DNA of 64,000 nucleotides, from assembly GCA_008360955.1 (NCBI GenBank), contig LUCM01008144.1:108210-172209 (forward strand). Reading direction: 5' to 3'. A program made the translations under genes and the position numbers. Source of the DNA: Fasciolopsis buskii. Lineage: Eukaryota > Platyhelminthes > Trematoda > Plagiorchiida > Fasciolidae. Within the stretch, counting starts at the first letter, position 1. Each line of letters starts with the position of its first letter. Of the stretch, positions 50,001-55,658 are shown piece by piece. The notes beneath the pieces were generated by a model, which was given only the letters and a program-made list of their open reading frames with translations, had not been told where the DNA came from and did no database searches.

Positions 50001-50199
50001 TGGAGTCGCTGGTTCAATTTCACAATTAGCTGTAATTGTGTCAACACCAAAAATTGTGCTTAGTATCAACACAAAAAGATGACACTAAGACTGTGACTTA
50101 CTTGTGAAAAATTACTGTATCGTCATCACCCACGGTCTCATCCCAACCGGGTGGCAACTCATTTTCTGAATCTGATTCATCCCATAAACTGGCGGACAT
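13817..50199 (-). CDS. WWOX: WWOX, WW domain-containing oxidoreductase (whole gene, 8 exons found)
   Basis: WWOX proteins carry two N-terminal WW domains that bind proline-rich partners and a C-terminal short-chain dehydrogenase domain; in mammals WWOX is a tumour suppressor located at a common fragile site. Seen here: eight minus-strand exons in family order, each matching a known part of the human protein (ELPPGW twice, YLDPR, ARQRYD, ILRGKDLRG, FPLHV, LLQ, YRWSK, LDQVAAT), with consensus splice sites and compatible phases at all junctions but one (exon 6 to 7). Predicted length is about 440 residues; human is 414. The introns are 1.7-8 kb and full of transposon debris. Three intron positions seem shared with human: phase 2 in WW1, phase 2 in WW2, and phase 0 before the -QxAAT- motif. 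The intact frames argue against a pseudogene. The cofactor-binding motifs are unusual (see exons 4 and 5). The species and the exact mRNA are not known. Confidence 0.93.
14069..16653 (-). other. WWOX intron 7
   Basis: A 2.6 kb phase 0 intron with a GTAAGT donor, at the same place as the last intron of human WWOX. I saw no gene, clear transposon or other structure in it. Confidence 0.85.
16654..16984 (-). CDS. WWOX: WWOX exon 7: catalytic YxxxK and following SDR region
   Basis: The acceptor TTATTATTATCAG ends at 16985, behind a long pyrimidine-rich tract with no AG between. The donor is a perfect GTAAGT at 16653. One base plus 110 codons, phase 0 out. The peptide starts GGLPLLDIS (human LGKLDFS) and reaches DQYRWSKLFQLLYLFELQRR, matching human [20 protein letters not shown], so the catalytic tyrosine and lysine are present as Y-x-x-S-K. 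A more variable segment ends RWMRPFLYLFWLIGTVFGQAL, matching human WWVYTLLFTLARPFTKSM. A second acceptor before 16935 would start the exon in phase 0 and shorten it by 16 codons. Confidence 0.92.
20290..22420 (-). mobile_element. RTE-type LINE 2 with deleted reverse transcriptase core
   Basis: Starting at 22420 on the minus strand: a leader-like TCNGSLSNSVAGGFHPGS also seen (as RNGSLSNGVAGGF) in the copy at 57200, endonuclease DFIVVAGDFNAQVGSL (about 21640-21590), a reverse transcriptase start ASGNSQRLFKLMRGFG (20960-20910), then a jump to SPLHSCSTSSWTM (about 20760, the SPFLFN block) and finally ELTRTVARFSMCFAPSRCK and GSFTYLGSRLADDG (20600-20430). The fingers and palm between are missing. 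Confidence 0.85.
23269..23640 (-). mobile_element. Fold-back/SINE composite, copy 3
   Basis: Begins TAGCAGTAGGAGATTGAGTG, followed by the arm (CACCATATGATATCATCG, CATGGAAGCACCGTACAGC), a tRNA-like segment in reverse (23404-23477) and the unique part seen at 8750-8890 in inverted form. This pairing of the two copies defines the long form of the family. Confidence 0.75.
24871..25045 (-). CDS. WWOX: WWOX exon 6: SDR helix and beta strand; 3' border unresolved
   Basis: The acceptor is GGCGTTATCCAG (ending 25046). The first base A completes CT+A (Leu). The peptide IPFARELSDHLLQHIWYYYR, then DVNGVHVVGSNNSA, aligns with human NHLGHFYLVQLLQDVL and the strand ARVIVVSSESH; from the TD of exon 5 to LLQ there is no gap. 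The frame stays open to a TAA at 24873-24871, but no consensus donor is present. Exon 7 needs a phase 2 donor. Weak GT sites exist after GCC (exon end 24943, phase 0) and later. Either a small exon is missing, a non-canonical donor is used, or the assembly has an indel. Identity is likely; the end is not settled. Confidence 0.78.
25970..26402 (+). repeat. Two-copy interspersed repeat (family D), copy 2
   Basis: Partner of 9796-10188. Shared blocks include CACCAGTCCATGA, TTTTCACAAGAAGTGTG, GGCTGGTGACTGAT and CTCACATTCACTT. It lies in WWOX intron 5. Confidence 0.7.
26716..26740. repeat. (AT)n microsatellite
   Basis: About 25 bases of uninterrupted AT alternation in WWOX intron 5. Confidence 0.95.
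27149..27180. repeat. (AT)n microsatellite with ATGT interruptions
   Basis: About 32 bases of AT alternation broken by two G substitutions, 400 bases from the previous tract. Confidence 0.95.
28180..30770 (+). mobile_element. RTE-type LINE 3, nearly full length but decayed
   Basis: Plus-strand order: endonuclease (RAERALLDWIPVNS at about 28290; MDVVLVAGDFSSQVG at 28490-28540, with the GDF catalytic block; LIQVCSDQRLLLANAKF), then TAGADRLSSS..., WCESMIIPIYKKGDISSCEN and CTDQIFTLRQILEHRHT (29340-29570), a decayed palm, DLEYTEDVVLLGE (altered YADD block, about 29870), then WPLRAEDIRRLLVSEH (30240-30290) and a C-terminal RLPDWGPREPLS (about 30540). Many stops. It sits in WWOX intron 5, antisense to the gene. 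Confidence 0.88.
31353..31465 (-). CDS. WWOX: WWOX exon 5: central SDR domain (PLHV strand)
   Basis: Acceptor CTATTCTCATGCAG (ending 31466), donor GTAAGA (31352). Thirty-seven codons plus CT: phase 0 in, phase 2 out. It reads NYNELGFPLHVCILAADVLP and continues to FQSTDKYYSLFDF. It aligns with human [20 protein letters not shown] and the following TKDGLETTFQ segment. The asparagine of the human CNAA motif (the SDR NNAG-type motif, which supports the fold and active site) is not kept: the matching residues are LAAD. The split codon CT joins the first base of exon 6 to give Leu. The exon lies about 7 kb beyond exon 4, with repeats between. Confidence 0.88.
33880..34150 (-). mobile_element. Fold-back/SINE composite, copy 4 (degenerate)
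   Basis: AGTAAGAGATTAGATGTTTTCATGAAAT then the arm (CATCATATGATACC, ACCATGGGAGCACTTGTACA) and a degraded reverse tRNA-like part with CGCGAACTCGAGACG and CTTATTGAATC. The distal part is lost. Confidence 0.7.
34475..34523. repeat. Hairpin with perfect 13-bp stem
   Basis: GACTGAGTGGGAC at 34475-34487 is exactly complementary to GTCCCACTCAGTC at 34511-34523, with a 23-base loop. It lies inside a minus-strand open frame in WWOX intron 4. Not linked to a known element. Confidence 0.85.
35857..35882. repeat. (AT)n microsatellite
   Basis: About 26 bases of pure AT alternation in WWOX intron 4. Confidence 0.95.
38620..38853 (-). CDS. WWOX: WWOX exon 4: start of the short-chain dehydrogenase domain
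   Basis: Acceptor TTCATGCATTGCAG, donor GTCAGT at 38619, exactly 78 codons, phase 0 at both ends. It begins ILRGKDLRGQFMVV, matching human ILQGRDFTGKVVVV, the first strand of the Rossmann fold, and ends CDLSDLSSVVRFGQ, matching LDLALLRSVQHF. The nucleotide-binding motif, TGANSGIG in human, reads SAAGCGLP here: the first glycine is alanine and the last is proline. The arginine of human ACRN, often tied to NADP preference, is serine (AASP). The middle is shorter and proline/glycine-rich. The domain is clear, but cofactor binding is doubtful. The next exon also starts in phase 0. Confidence 0.94.
38854..40588 (-). other. WWOX intron 3
   Basis: A 1.7 kb phase 0 intron with a GTAAGC donor and CATTGCAG acceptor. 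Read-through from exon 3 gives a hydrophobic stretch before a stop, with no sign that it is used. Nothing else was recognised. Confidence 0.85.
40589..40712 (-). CDS. WWOX: WWOX exon 3: end of WW2 and linker to the SDR domain
   Basis: The acceptor is TTTATTGTTTGCAG, ending at 40713. The first base T completes CA+T (His), which sits on the conserved histidine of human FVDH. There follow 41 codons reading LTTGHVSYLDPRVAF, a variable stretch, then ARQRYD and SCADE. Human has TTYLDPRLAF and TTRQRYD at these places. As in human, the second WW tryptophan is a tyrosine (YLDPR). The exon ends in phase 0 before GTAAGC (40588). Human has no intron here, so this boundary is specific to this lineage. Reading past the donor gives a hydrophobic tail that is intronic and was left out. 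Confidence 0.93.
40713..42590 (-). other. WWOX intron 2
   Basis: A 1.9 kb phase 2 intron with a GTAAGT donor and TTTGCAG acceptor. No gene or clear transposon was recognised in it; its open frames do not match known families. Confidence 0.85.
42591..42713 (-). CDS. WWOX: WWOX exon 2: end of WW1, basic linker, first half of WW2
   Basis: The acceptor is GTGACAG at 42714, behind a pyrimidine-rich stretch, and the donor GTAAGT starts at 42590. The exon supplies one base to finish the codon begun in exon 1 (AA+T, Asn), then 40 codons and CA (phase 2). It reads YITNQKQEYHP, a basic linker GLRKKV, then ELPPGWIRDREETGRTKFV. This lines up without gaps with human WW1 and WW2, the basic linker falling where human has KRKRV, a proposed nuclear localisation signal. 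The second tryptophan of WW1 (human TQWEHP) is replaced by glutamate here (KQEYHP). This one exon covers human exons 2 and 3. Confidence 0.93.
44290..46720 (+). mobile_element. Decayed Ty3/gypsy LTR retrotransposon (gag, protease, reverse transcriptase)
   Basis: Plus-strand pieces in gag-pol order: gag GVTFHSWLKRWRGIFRVEL (44580-44640), gag C-part TRLLNEIKQNPQM (about 44930), aspartic-protease-like DIASDIPVLS (45381-45410) followed by FVGTSYLTNHLNLNLTGLGW (45540-45600), and reverse transcriptase SGKVRLSADFST (about 45950), PGNFRRLMSNMMTRLDGVSA (46160-46218). The Y of the YLDD active site is a stop codon (46219-46221) followed by LDDIV. Possible LTR-like sequence lies near 44200. It is antisense in WWOX intron 1. 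Confidence 0.85.
47991..48378 (+). repeat. Left arm of a large inverted repeat
   Basis: Bases 47991-48378 are the reverse complement of 49228-49614. Over the inner 360 or so bases I count only about three mismatches. The outer 30 bases diverge more. No coding function was recognised. Confidence 0.9.
49228..49614 (-). repeat. Right arm of a large inverted repeat
   Basis: Reverse complement of the left arm, almost equal in length. The 849-bp spacer (48379-49227) has no recognised gene. Homology fades gradually beyond the outer end of this arm, while the inner end stops sharply. Confidence 0.9.
50102..50199 (-). CDS. WWOX: WWOX exon 1: start codon, acidic N-terminus, first half of WW1
   Basis: The ATG at 50199-50197 opens 32 codons plus two bases. 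The peptide begins MSASLWDESDSENELPPGWD and ends VIFH. Human WWOX begins with a similar acidic DTDSEDELPPGWEE stretch, so both the start and the WW1 LPPGW core are recognisable. The exon ends AA at 50102 before a perfect GTAAGT donor (phase 2). Human exon 1 also ends in phase 2 at this place in WW1. A pyrimidine-rich acceptor-like sequence lies just upstream of the ATG, suggesting a 5' UTR intron or a trans-splice site. An overlapping upstream ATG at 50204 is out of frame and was not chosen. Confidence 0.93.
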
Positions 50200-50200
50200 G

Positions 50201-50236
50201 TCATCTCTGAATATTGAAAGGGAAAGATCAACAATC
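50201..50236 (-). promoter_or_regulatory. Splice-acceptor-like sequence just upstream of the WWOX start codon
   Basis: On the minus strand a pyrimidine-rich run (TTGATCTTTCCCTTTCAATA) is followed by TTCAG at 50207, only seven bases before the ATG. This looks like a 3' splice site. It could end an intron in the 5' UTR, or be a spliced-leader trans-splicing acceptor, which many flatworm genes have close to the start codon. Which of the two cannot be told from the sequence. Confidence 0.5.
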
Positions 50237-50429
50237 AAATTCACGCGATTCCCAACATTACTAGTATGTCTGATTTGGTATAATCGTTACCGCCCTACTC
50301 CACTAAAATGAACCGACCACTAACCTTATTTGTTCAACTGCATTTCAAAACAGGGATTGCGCGCGAATTCACCTGCTGAATTATAGTGCGGTAGACTTGG
50401 ATTACGAAATCTCACTGAGGTGGATAACA

Positions 50430-50640
50430 TGTGAGTAGTAGGAGATTGAATGTTTTCATGAAATCATTCATCATGTGATTTCATCGCTCAACTCACCACC
50501 ACGCGGTGGATATGCACTGCTGATGATTCATAACAAGGATGAAATAGCTGTACAGTGCTTCCATGTTTCCTTTATGGTGAGTTGAGCGATGATACCACAT
50601 AGTGAATTATTTCGTGGATAACGTGTATTGATGCTGTTTT
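50430..50640 (+). mobile_element. Fold-back element copy 5 (short form)
   Basis: Starts AGTAGTAGGAGATTGAATG, then CATCATGTGATTTCATCGCTC, and returns as the reverse complement GAGCGATGATACCACATAG near 50585-50603. The left arm is truncated, so the element is lopsided. It lies about 230 bases upstream of the WWOX start codon, within the possible promoter region. Confidence 0.75.
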
Positions 50641-52689
50641 GGCACGTGACCAAGACGGTCCATAGGGAACCATTTCGAAGTTCACCGGTCAGGCTAATAA
50701 AATGGAATTAGTATTAAGGCGTAGATGGCATCCATGAGTCGCGAAAGCCCAAGTATTTGCAGTGGACCTACGATACTGTAGAGGACATTATGGGAACCAT
50801 AACTTCGTTAACTGCATCTGAAGACAATGTTATAAGATCCATCATGATTATCGTATTCTGACGAATTCATCCCTTAAATCAGGTCTACTGAGAGTGGGAC
50901 TAACGATTAAAATCTGCGGTCACTTAAGGGACTCCGAAGGCAAGTTTTCATAAATATGGATATACCATTTCTTGGCTATCATGTCTTAATTATGGTACTT
51001 TATTCGTACTGGGGAATCGTCATTTCTCTACACCGCCTGACATATAGAAACTGAGAAGCTAGTTTGACAGTTGCGCGTAGTTCATACGAAAGCATTAGTG
51101 TAATCGTTATCGAGACCGAAAGCGGACGAAGCTGAGTTGCTAAGATAGTAACGGACATCAGAGTTACTACCAATAAGTTGGACAGCTGACGGACTCATGA
51201 AAACCTTAACAATGAATTCAGCTGGTAATGCCAGGTGATAGCAATACGATGGAATGTAAAAGCAAGAAAAAACAGAGGGCTACTGCTGACACGTTTAATG
51301 TAACATGCTAAAGTAACTGACTGGAATTTATTGAATATGTTTCACTTGGAAGATAGAGAAAGCGCATCTTGACCGGAAAGCTTGGATTAAACTCAAATCC
51401 ATCGGCTGCCTATATGCAACAAAGGTAATGGATAGACTAATAACCTATAAGGACAATAAAGATGGGGGCCAAATGAGAACTAAAACGAGGAAGACTACAA
51501 GGATCAAACTTCAGACATGTTGCGATAATCTTACCAGGGCAAAACAAAACCGGTTACGAAGTCAAATTATCTGTACAAATCCAGCCTAAAAAGGGCGGAC
51601 GGTTGGCGCTTCGACAAATCGCATTATTCATTTGTCGGTTTATTGATTAATAATTTTGAATGTTATTTTGTGTTCAGCAGGTAACCTGCGACCGAGTAAA
51701 ATATCGAATGACTGAACTACATTATTCGTCTATTTTATTTTCGGAGATACAACAAAAGCCTCTCTTTAACCTTATCCTCGTGCATGCTATATCAACTGCA
51801 GTGAGAGACGTATACTTAGTTTGATATGCCTGGGATGTTAGGCTTTCCCAAATGTGATTCACAGGACGTTTCCGTGAAAAGTCATAGCTCCGGGGATGCA
51901 GAAAGTTTCGTTCTATCATTTCTCCGGTCCTACTTTCCATTGTGACATTTGCGCCGTCTTTAAATGGCGAATGGATATAAAAGTTTGTCATGGAGACAAC
52001 TCGTTGATATTTCCGTCTTTCTTCATGCACAACTCGAAGGCATCAAATTTTGATCACGTGAAAATGGTTCTCTAAGTCGACCCAATTTGAAGCGATGTAC
52101 AATCAACTTCCAGCGTTCCACCTGAAAGCCATGTGTTACACTGACATTGAAACTTGAGTCTGGTGGTTCTCGACGGTAAGACTGGTCAAATGCTCCGAGG
52201 TTTTTGCGCAAAGGGTATCGTCCGACGGACAGACAAGCAGAACAACATTAATCCCATACATTACTAGAAAGTATTTTTGACATGCACATATCATTTTGCA
52301 GTATTCAACAGAAGAAAGAAACAAACGACAACAAGTGGTTTTCAAGATAACTGTTTACACCCTCTTTAGCATTTAAAGGAGACTTCAAATAGTTTCGATA
52401 GCCAACTCACAAATTAGATGACAACGAACTCAAGGATATCTTTAGTTTAACAACTCTAGAGATAATCTGCCGCTCATCTGATTCACTCAGGTGCACGTTG
52501 ACGATTTAAGGCGTTATCAAGTGCGTGTGCAGAAAATTGAAGGGCCTATACGGGAGTGTGCCTGTGATCTAGGGTTTCCAGCATACCGAACAACACAATT
52601 AAGCGGTCTTGAACTTCTATCGCTGACATCGTAAACAGTATCGGCTACAGCGTTGCTCAGGACACTTTAGTTGACCCATGGCCATAATG
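50641..52689. other. Spacer between WWOX and GTF2E2, part 1
   Basis: No known gene was recognised. Two overlapping minus-strand open frames (52211-52023 and 52030-51722) look somewhat coding but match nothing I know. No splice context was found that would join them to WWOX. Confidence 0.5.
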
Positions 52690-53600
52690 GATGTTCCCTG
52701 TTGCGTGTAGGTGAAACAACACAAGTAGATACTAATCCTCCACAAGAAACGGAGGTCATCACGGAGATAAGTGTTCTGAAAAGACACAAGGTTGCTGGGT
52801 CAAATGGGCCATCTGTCCTTTTTCAAGGACAATGACAGTGTTAAAATCGGGGTTAACAAAATCTGGATAAAGAACAGATTTCTCAAGTGTGATACGAATC
52901 CGCTGTTGTATCGACTTACAAGAAAAGTTTGACAAGCATCGTATCAGAACCGTTCGCATGCATCATTTTCCCCTGATTACATTGCACTCTCGAAGGGTGA
53001 ACCCGTGAGAATTTATCCATTTGAAACACCTGTGGCGCCTGGGCGACGTCGATTGCCCGCCAAAGGACGAGATGACACCGCATTGGTGCTATATGAATCA
53101 TAAACATGGCTATTGAGAGAAGAAGTTCGAAAACCGTCGCTCTTTGAATAGTTATCTTCCCAGTACTGGTAGAATATAATGGGAGAATCCTCTTAGTGAA
53201 TCAGAGGTTAGATATAAACTACTGGGTTCTACAGTACGATCTTTAGAAAAGGCACTTATCCTGAATAGATTAAAGTGGTTGGAATATGTTTCACGCATGC
53301 ACACAGAACGACTGTCGCGTTGCACGCTGCTGTCCGACGAAGGCAATGGTTGGACGATGGGTCGAGGTGGTCAGTCGACGACACGTCAAGGTATGAAAAC
53401 CGTAACCTGATGACCTGGCCCGTGCAGGTCCAGTTACTCTACCGGAATGGGAACCATGAGCTCCGTCCTAGCTGTGATCAGAGACATTAGATGATTTGCT
53501 TCAATACCAAGGTCAGTGACTTTCGAGCGTTCGAAACCTTTATACTTCGGAATCGACCGGAGAAGCACTTTGGTGCGAGGTTGGTGATTGTAAAAATTGA
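52690..53600 (+). mobile_element. RTE-type LINE fragment 4 with internal deletion
   Basis: A reverse transcriptase start (TEISVLKRHKVAGSNG, about 52760-52805; STYKKSLTSIVSEPFACII at about 52915) is followed, after a deletion, by the C-terminal end LEKALILNRLKWLEYVSRMH (53240-53300), then TERLSRCTLLSDEGNGW. The middle of the reverse transcriptase is missing. The fragment lies upstream of WWOX. Confidence 0.82.
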
Positions 53601-54884
53601 AGCTTAATTAACGTCGCCAAAGCATCCAGCACTACTGGCTGGTTCAACGAGAGTGATAACAATCAAGTTCGCGGGTATTTGGGCGATCACATCTGACTTT
53701 GGTCACTGGGAGGTACCGGCACAGACCATAAATCGCTTGCGCACAAGCTGGATTCTGACATCCAATCACCAACCAATTGGACTCGCGGAAGCATTTGTAA
53801 TTAAGGATCCGTACAGCTTCCCGCAGCCAAGAACACAAGTTTTCCGCACTAATGCTGTTAGCCACGGCAGCACACGTCATGGAAAGCATTGTTTCCTATC
53901 ATTTGGAAGAATGAGAATCCCATGGAACACATGAACCAATAGCTCCATCCTTCTTCGTCCTACGTGTCCCGTTAGCTGATCAGCACACATACAGTACGCC
54001 AAGAACTTGGCATGTCACGAAACTGTATGGCTGAGGATGCCCGTGGATTCATCGGAAACACGAGATTGCTAAGAACCTGGTAATAATCGACGTTGATAAC
54101 TGCTGAAAAATCATAAGTCCAAGTTAATACATTCAAATCAGTCGCAGTGGGCTGAAAGAGAATGTTCCGCTTTTTGTTTGACTAAGTCGCAACGAATTAG
54201 CCAAAACCGAAGCTGTGCTTAAAAATTACATCATCTTTGTTTACATGCCCGCAAGTGAAAAACGTTTCATAATGTGTTCTCCGTATTTGTAGTAATCATT
54301 CCTGATCTACGCTAGGATGGTTTACGCCCGCTTCATTGCAGATCAACAGTTTGTTTTATTCCATAGGTTCTCCTGTTTCCAAAGCACGTGATAATAACCT
54401 GAGGAAAATTTGCTACGAAAATATTTGCGGAGCCCAAATACAACTTGCCTATTGTCGTTTACATTCGTCCTATCAATCCGAATTTGGACTCAAGAGTTCT
54501 TGTGTTAATAATTACCGGAGCTCACGTTTTGATTACCAAAGTGGAAATAAACTGAGGAAAGTGCATAAAATTACGGCGACTGAGCCAGGTCCTATTTGTA
54601 CACTTGTGTACTTTCAAATATGATTCCCCGTTTTTAACCGAAGTGAAACTTTTTAACTTCACGAATTCCACAGTTCTAAAAAGCGCATCATAAGATTTCG
54701 AAGCAATCAAGACGTCAAACGGGCCCTACTTCTCCACACATTATGCGAGTGTAGGATTGCCCCTGATTCGCCAACTTCGCACTGTTCATACTGACCTGTC
54801 GAATGATGTCTCTAAATTCATCATTATAAGCGACCAGAACACCAAGAAATTCGGAAGTAAACGAAAACTTCCGTCGCTCAAGAG

Positions 54885-54906
54885 AATATATAAATATATA
54901 TATATA
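54885..54906. repeat. (AT)n-rich tract
   Basis: About 22 bases of interrupted AT alternation. Confidence 0.85.
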
Positions 54907-55452
54907 AAGATACTATTAAAATTCTCCGATGATCTAAGTGCCGATGTTCTACAACTTGGTCTGACAGAGCTCCGTCAGTTCCTCGGCTGCTAACCCCACA
55001 GTTAACAACTCGGTATGCACGGGCTGGAGATTTTCCCTGAAAAGAAGGGCTAAGAACATCTCTGATAAAAGTATAATAGCGTTAGGAACATCTCTACCTA
55101 CCACACTTCGCTTGTAGTATTTAACTCTACTATAGGTGAGAAAGCCAGGAGGTAGATTTATCCTTTACTAAAGTGGTGCAGATTTCACATAAAAAACTGT
55201 TTAGGCGAACAAAAGTGGGAAGGAAGCTTAATTACATAATCCATCTATCGGATCCGACTGCCAACCATGAACCCCGGATTTATTACGTATTGCTAAGTTT
55301 CTCACAAGGGATTTTATGCTCTGGCCTGGTTTCACTCAAGCTCCCTCCCTCATTGTGAATACTGTACAACAACCCCAACTGGGATAGGTTCAAACAACCG
55401 GAAAGGCACGGAATAAGACCAGAAGACGAGTTATAAAACACGCAAAATCGCA

Positions 55453-55458
55453 TTTATT
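55453..55458 (-). terminator. Polyadenylation signal of GTF2E2
   Basis: The minus strand reads CCAAATAAATG here, with an exact AATAAA 84 bases after the GTF2E2 stop codon, a normal distance for a short 3' UTR. Confidence 0.8.
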
Positions 55459-55541
55459 TGGCTGTACAAAGTAAGGGGGAAATCACATGGTGTCCACGGT
55501 GACGATGGAACGTAACAAAATGACGATTAATTGCTTGATTG

Positions 55542-55658
55542 CTATTTTGTCTTATCCGAGAAGTCCTTGATGAGATCGGTCACGTGTTCGTTATCTTTCA
55601 ACTTAACTGGCTTTTGCACAGCTTTTCTTTGACCGGGCTTCTTTCGTTGGGCTGGAAT
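55542..55658 (-). CDS. GTF2E2: GTF2E2 last exon
   Basis: The acceptor is CGGTTTCTTCCAG (ending 55659). 38 codons and a TAG at 55544-55542, entered in phase 0 as the upstream exon requires. It begins IPAQRKKPGQRKAVQ and ends NEHVTDLIKDFSDKTK. Human has PIQRRKKPASQKKRR and NEHLAGVLKDYSD. The tail is basic and lysine-rich, as is usual for TFIIE beta. Confidence 0.94.
   Translation of the reverse strand: MPAQRKKPGQRKAVQKPVKLKDNEHVTDLIKDFSDKTK

Larger units (their letters stand above)
42714..50101 (-). other. WWOX intron 1
   Basis: A 7.4 kb phase 2 intron with GT..AG ends. It holds a decayed Ty3/gypsy gag-pol element (about 44290-46720, plus strand, so antisense to WWOX) and a large inverted repeat (47991-49614). 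No exon was seen in 42714-44290 or 46720-47990. Confidence 0.85.
53601..55541. other. Spacer between WWOX and GTF2E2, part 2
   Basis: It contains plus-strand open frames at 54336-54623 and 54757-54993 that I cannot assign, and an AT-rich tract at 54885-54906. The 3' UTR and polyadenylation signal of GTF2E2 lie at the right end. Confidence 0.5.
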
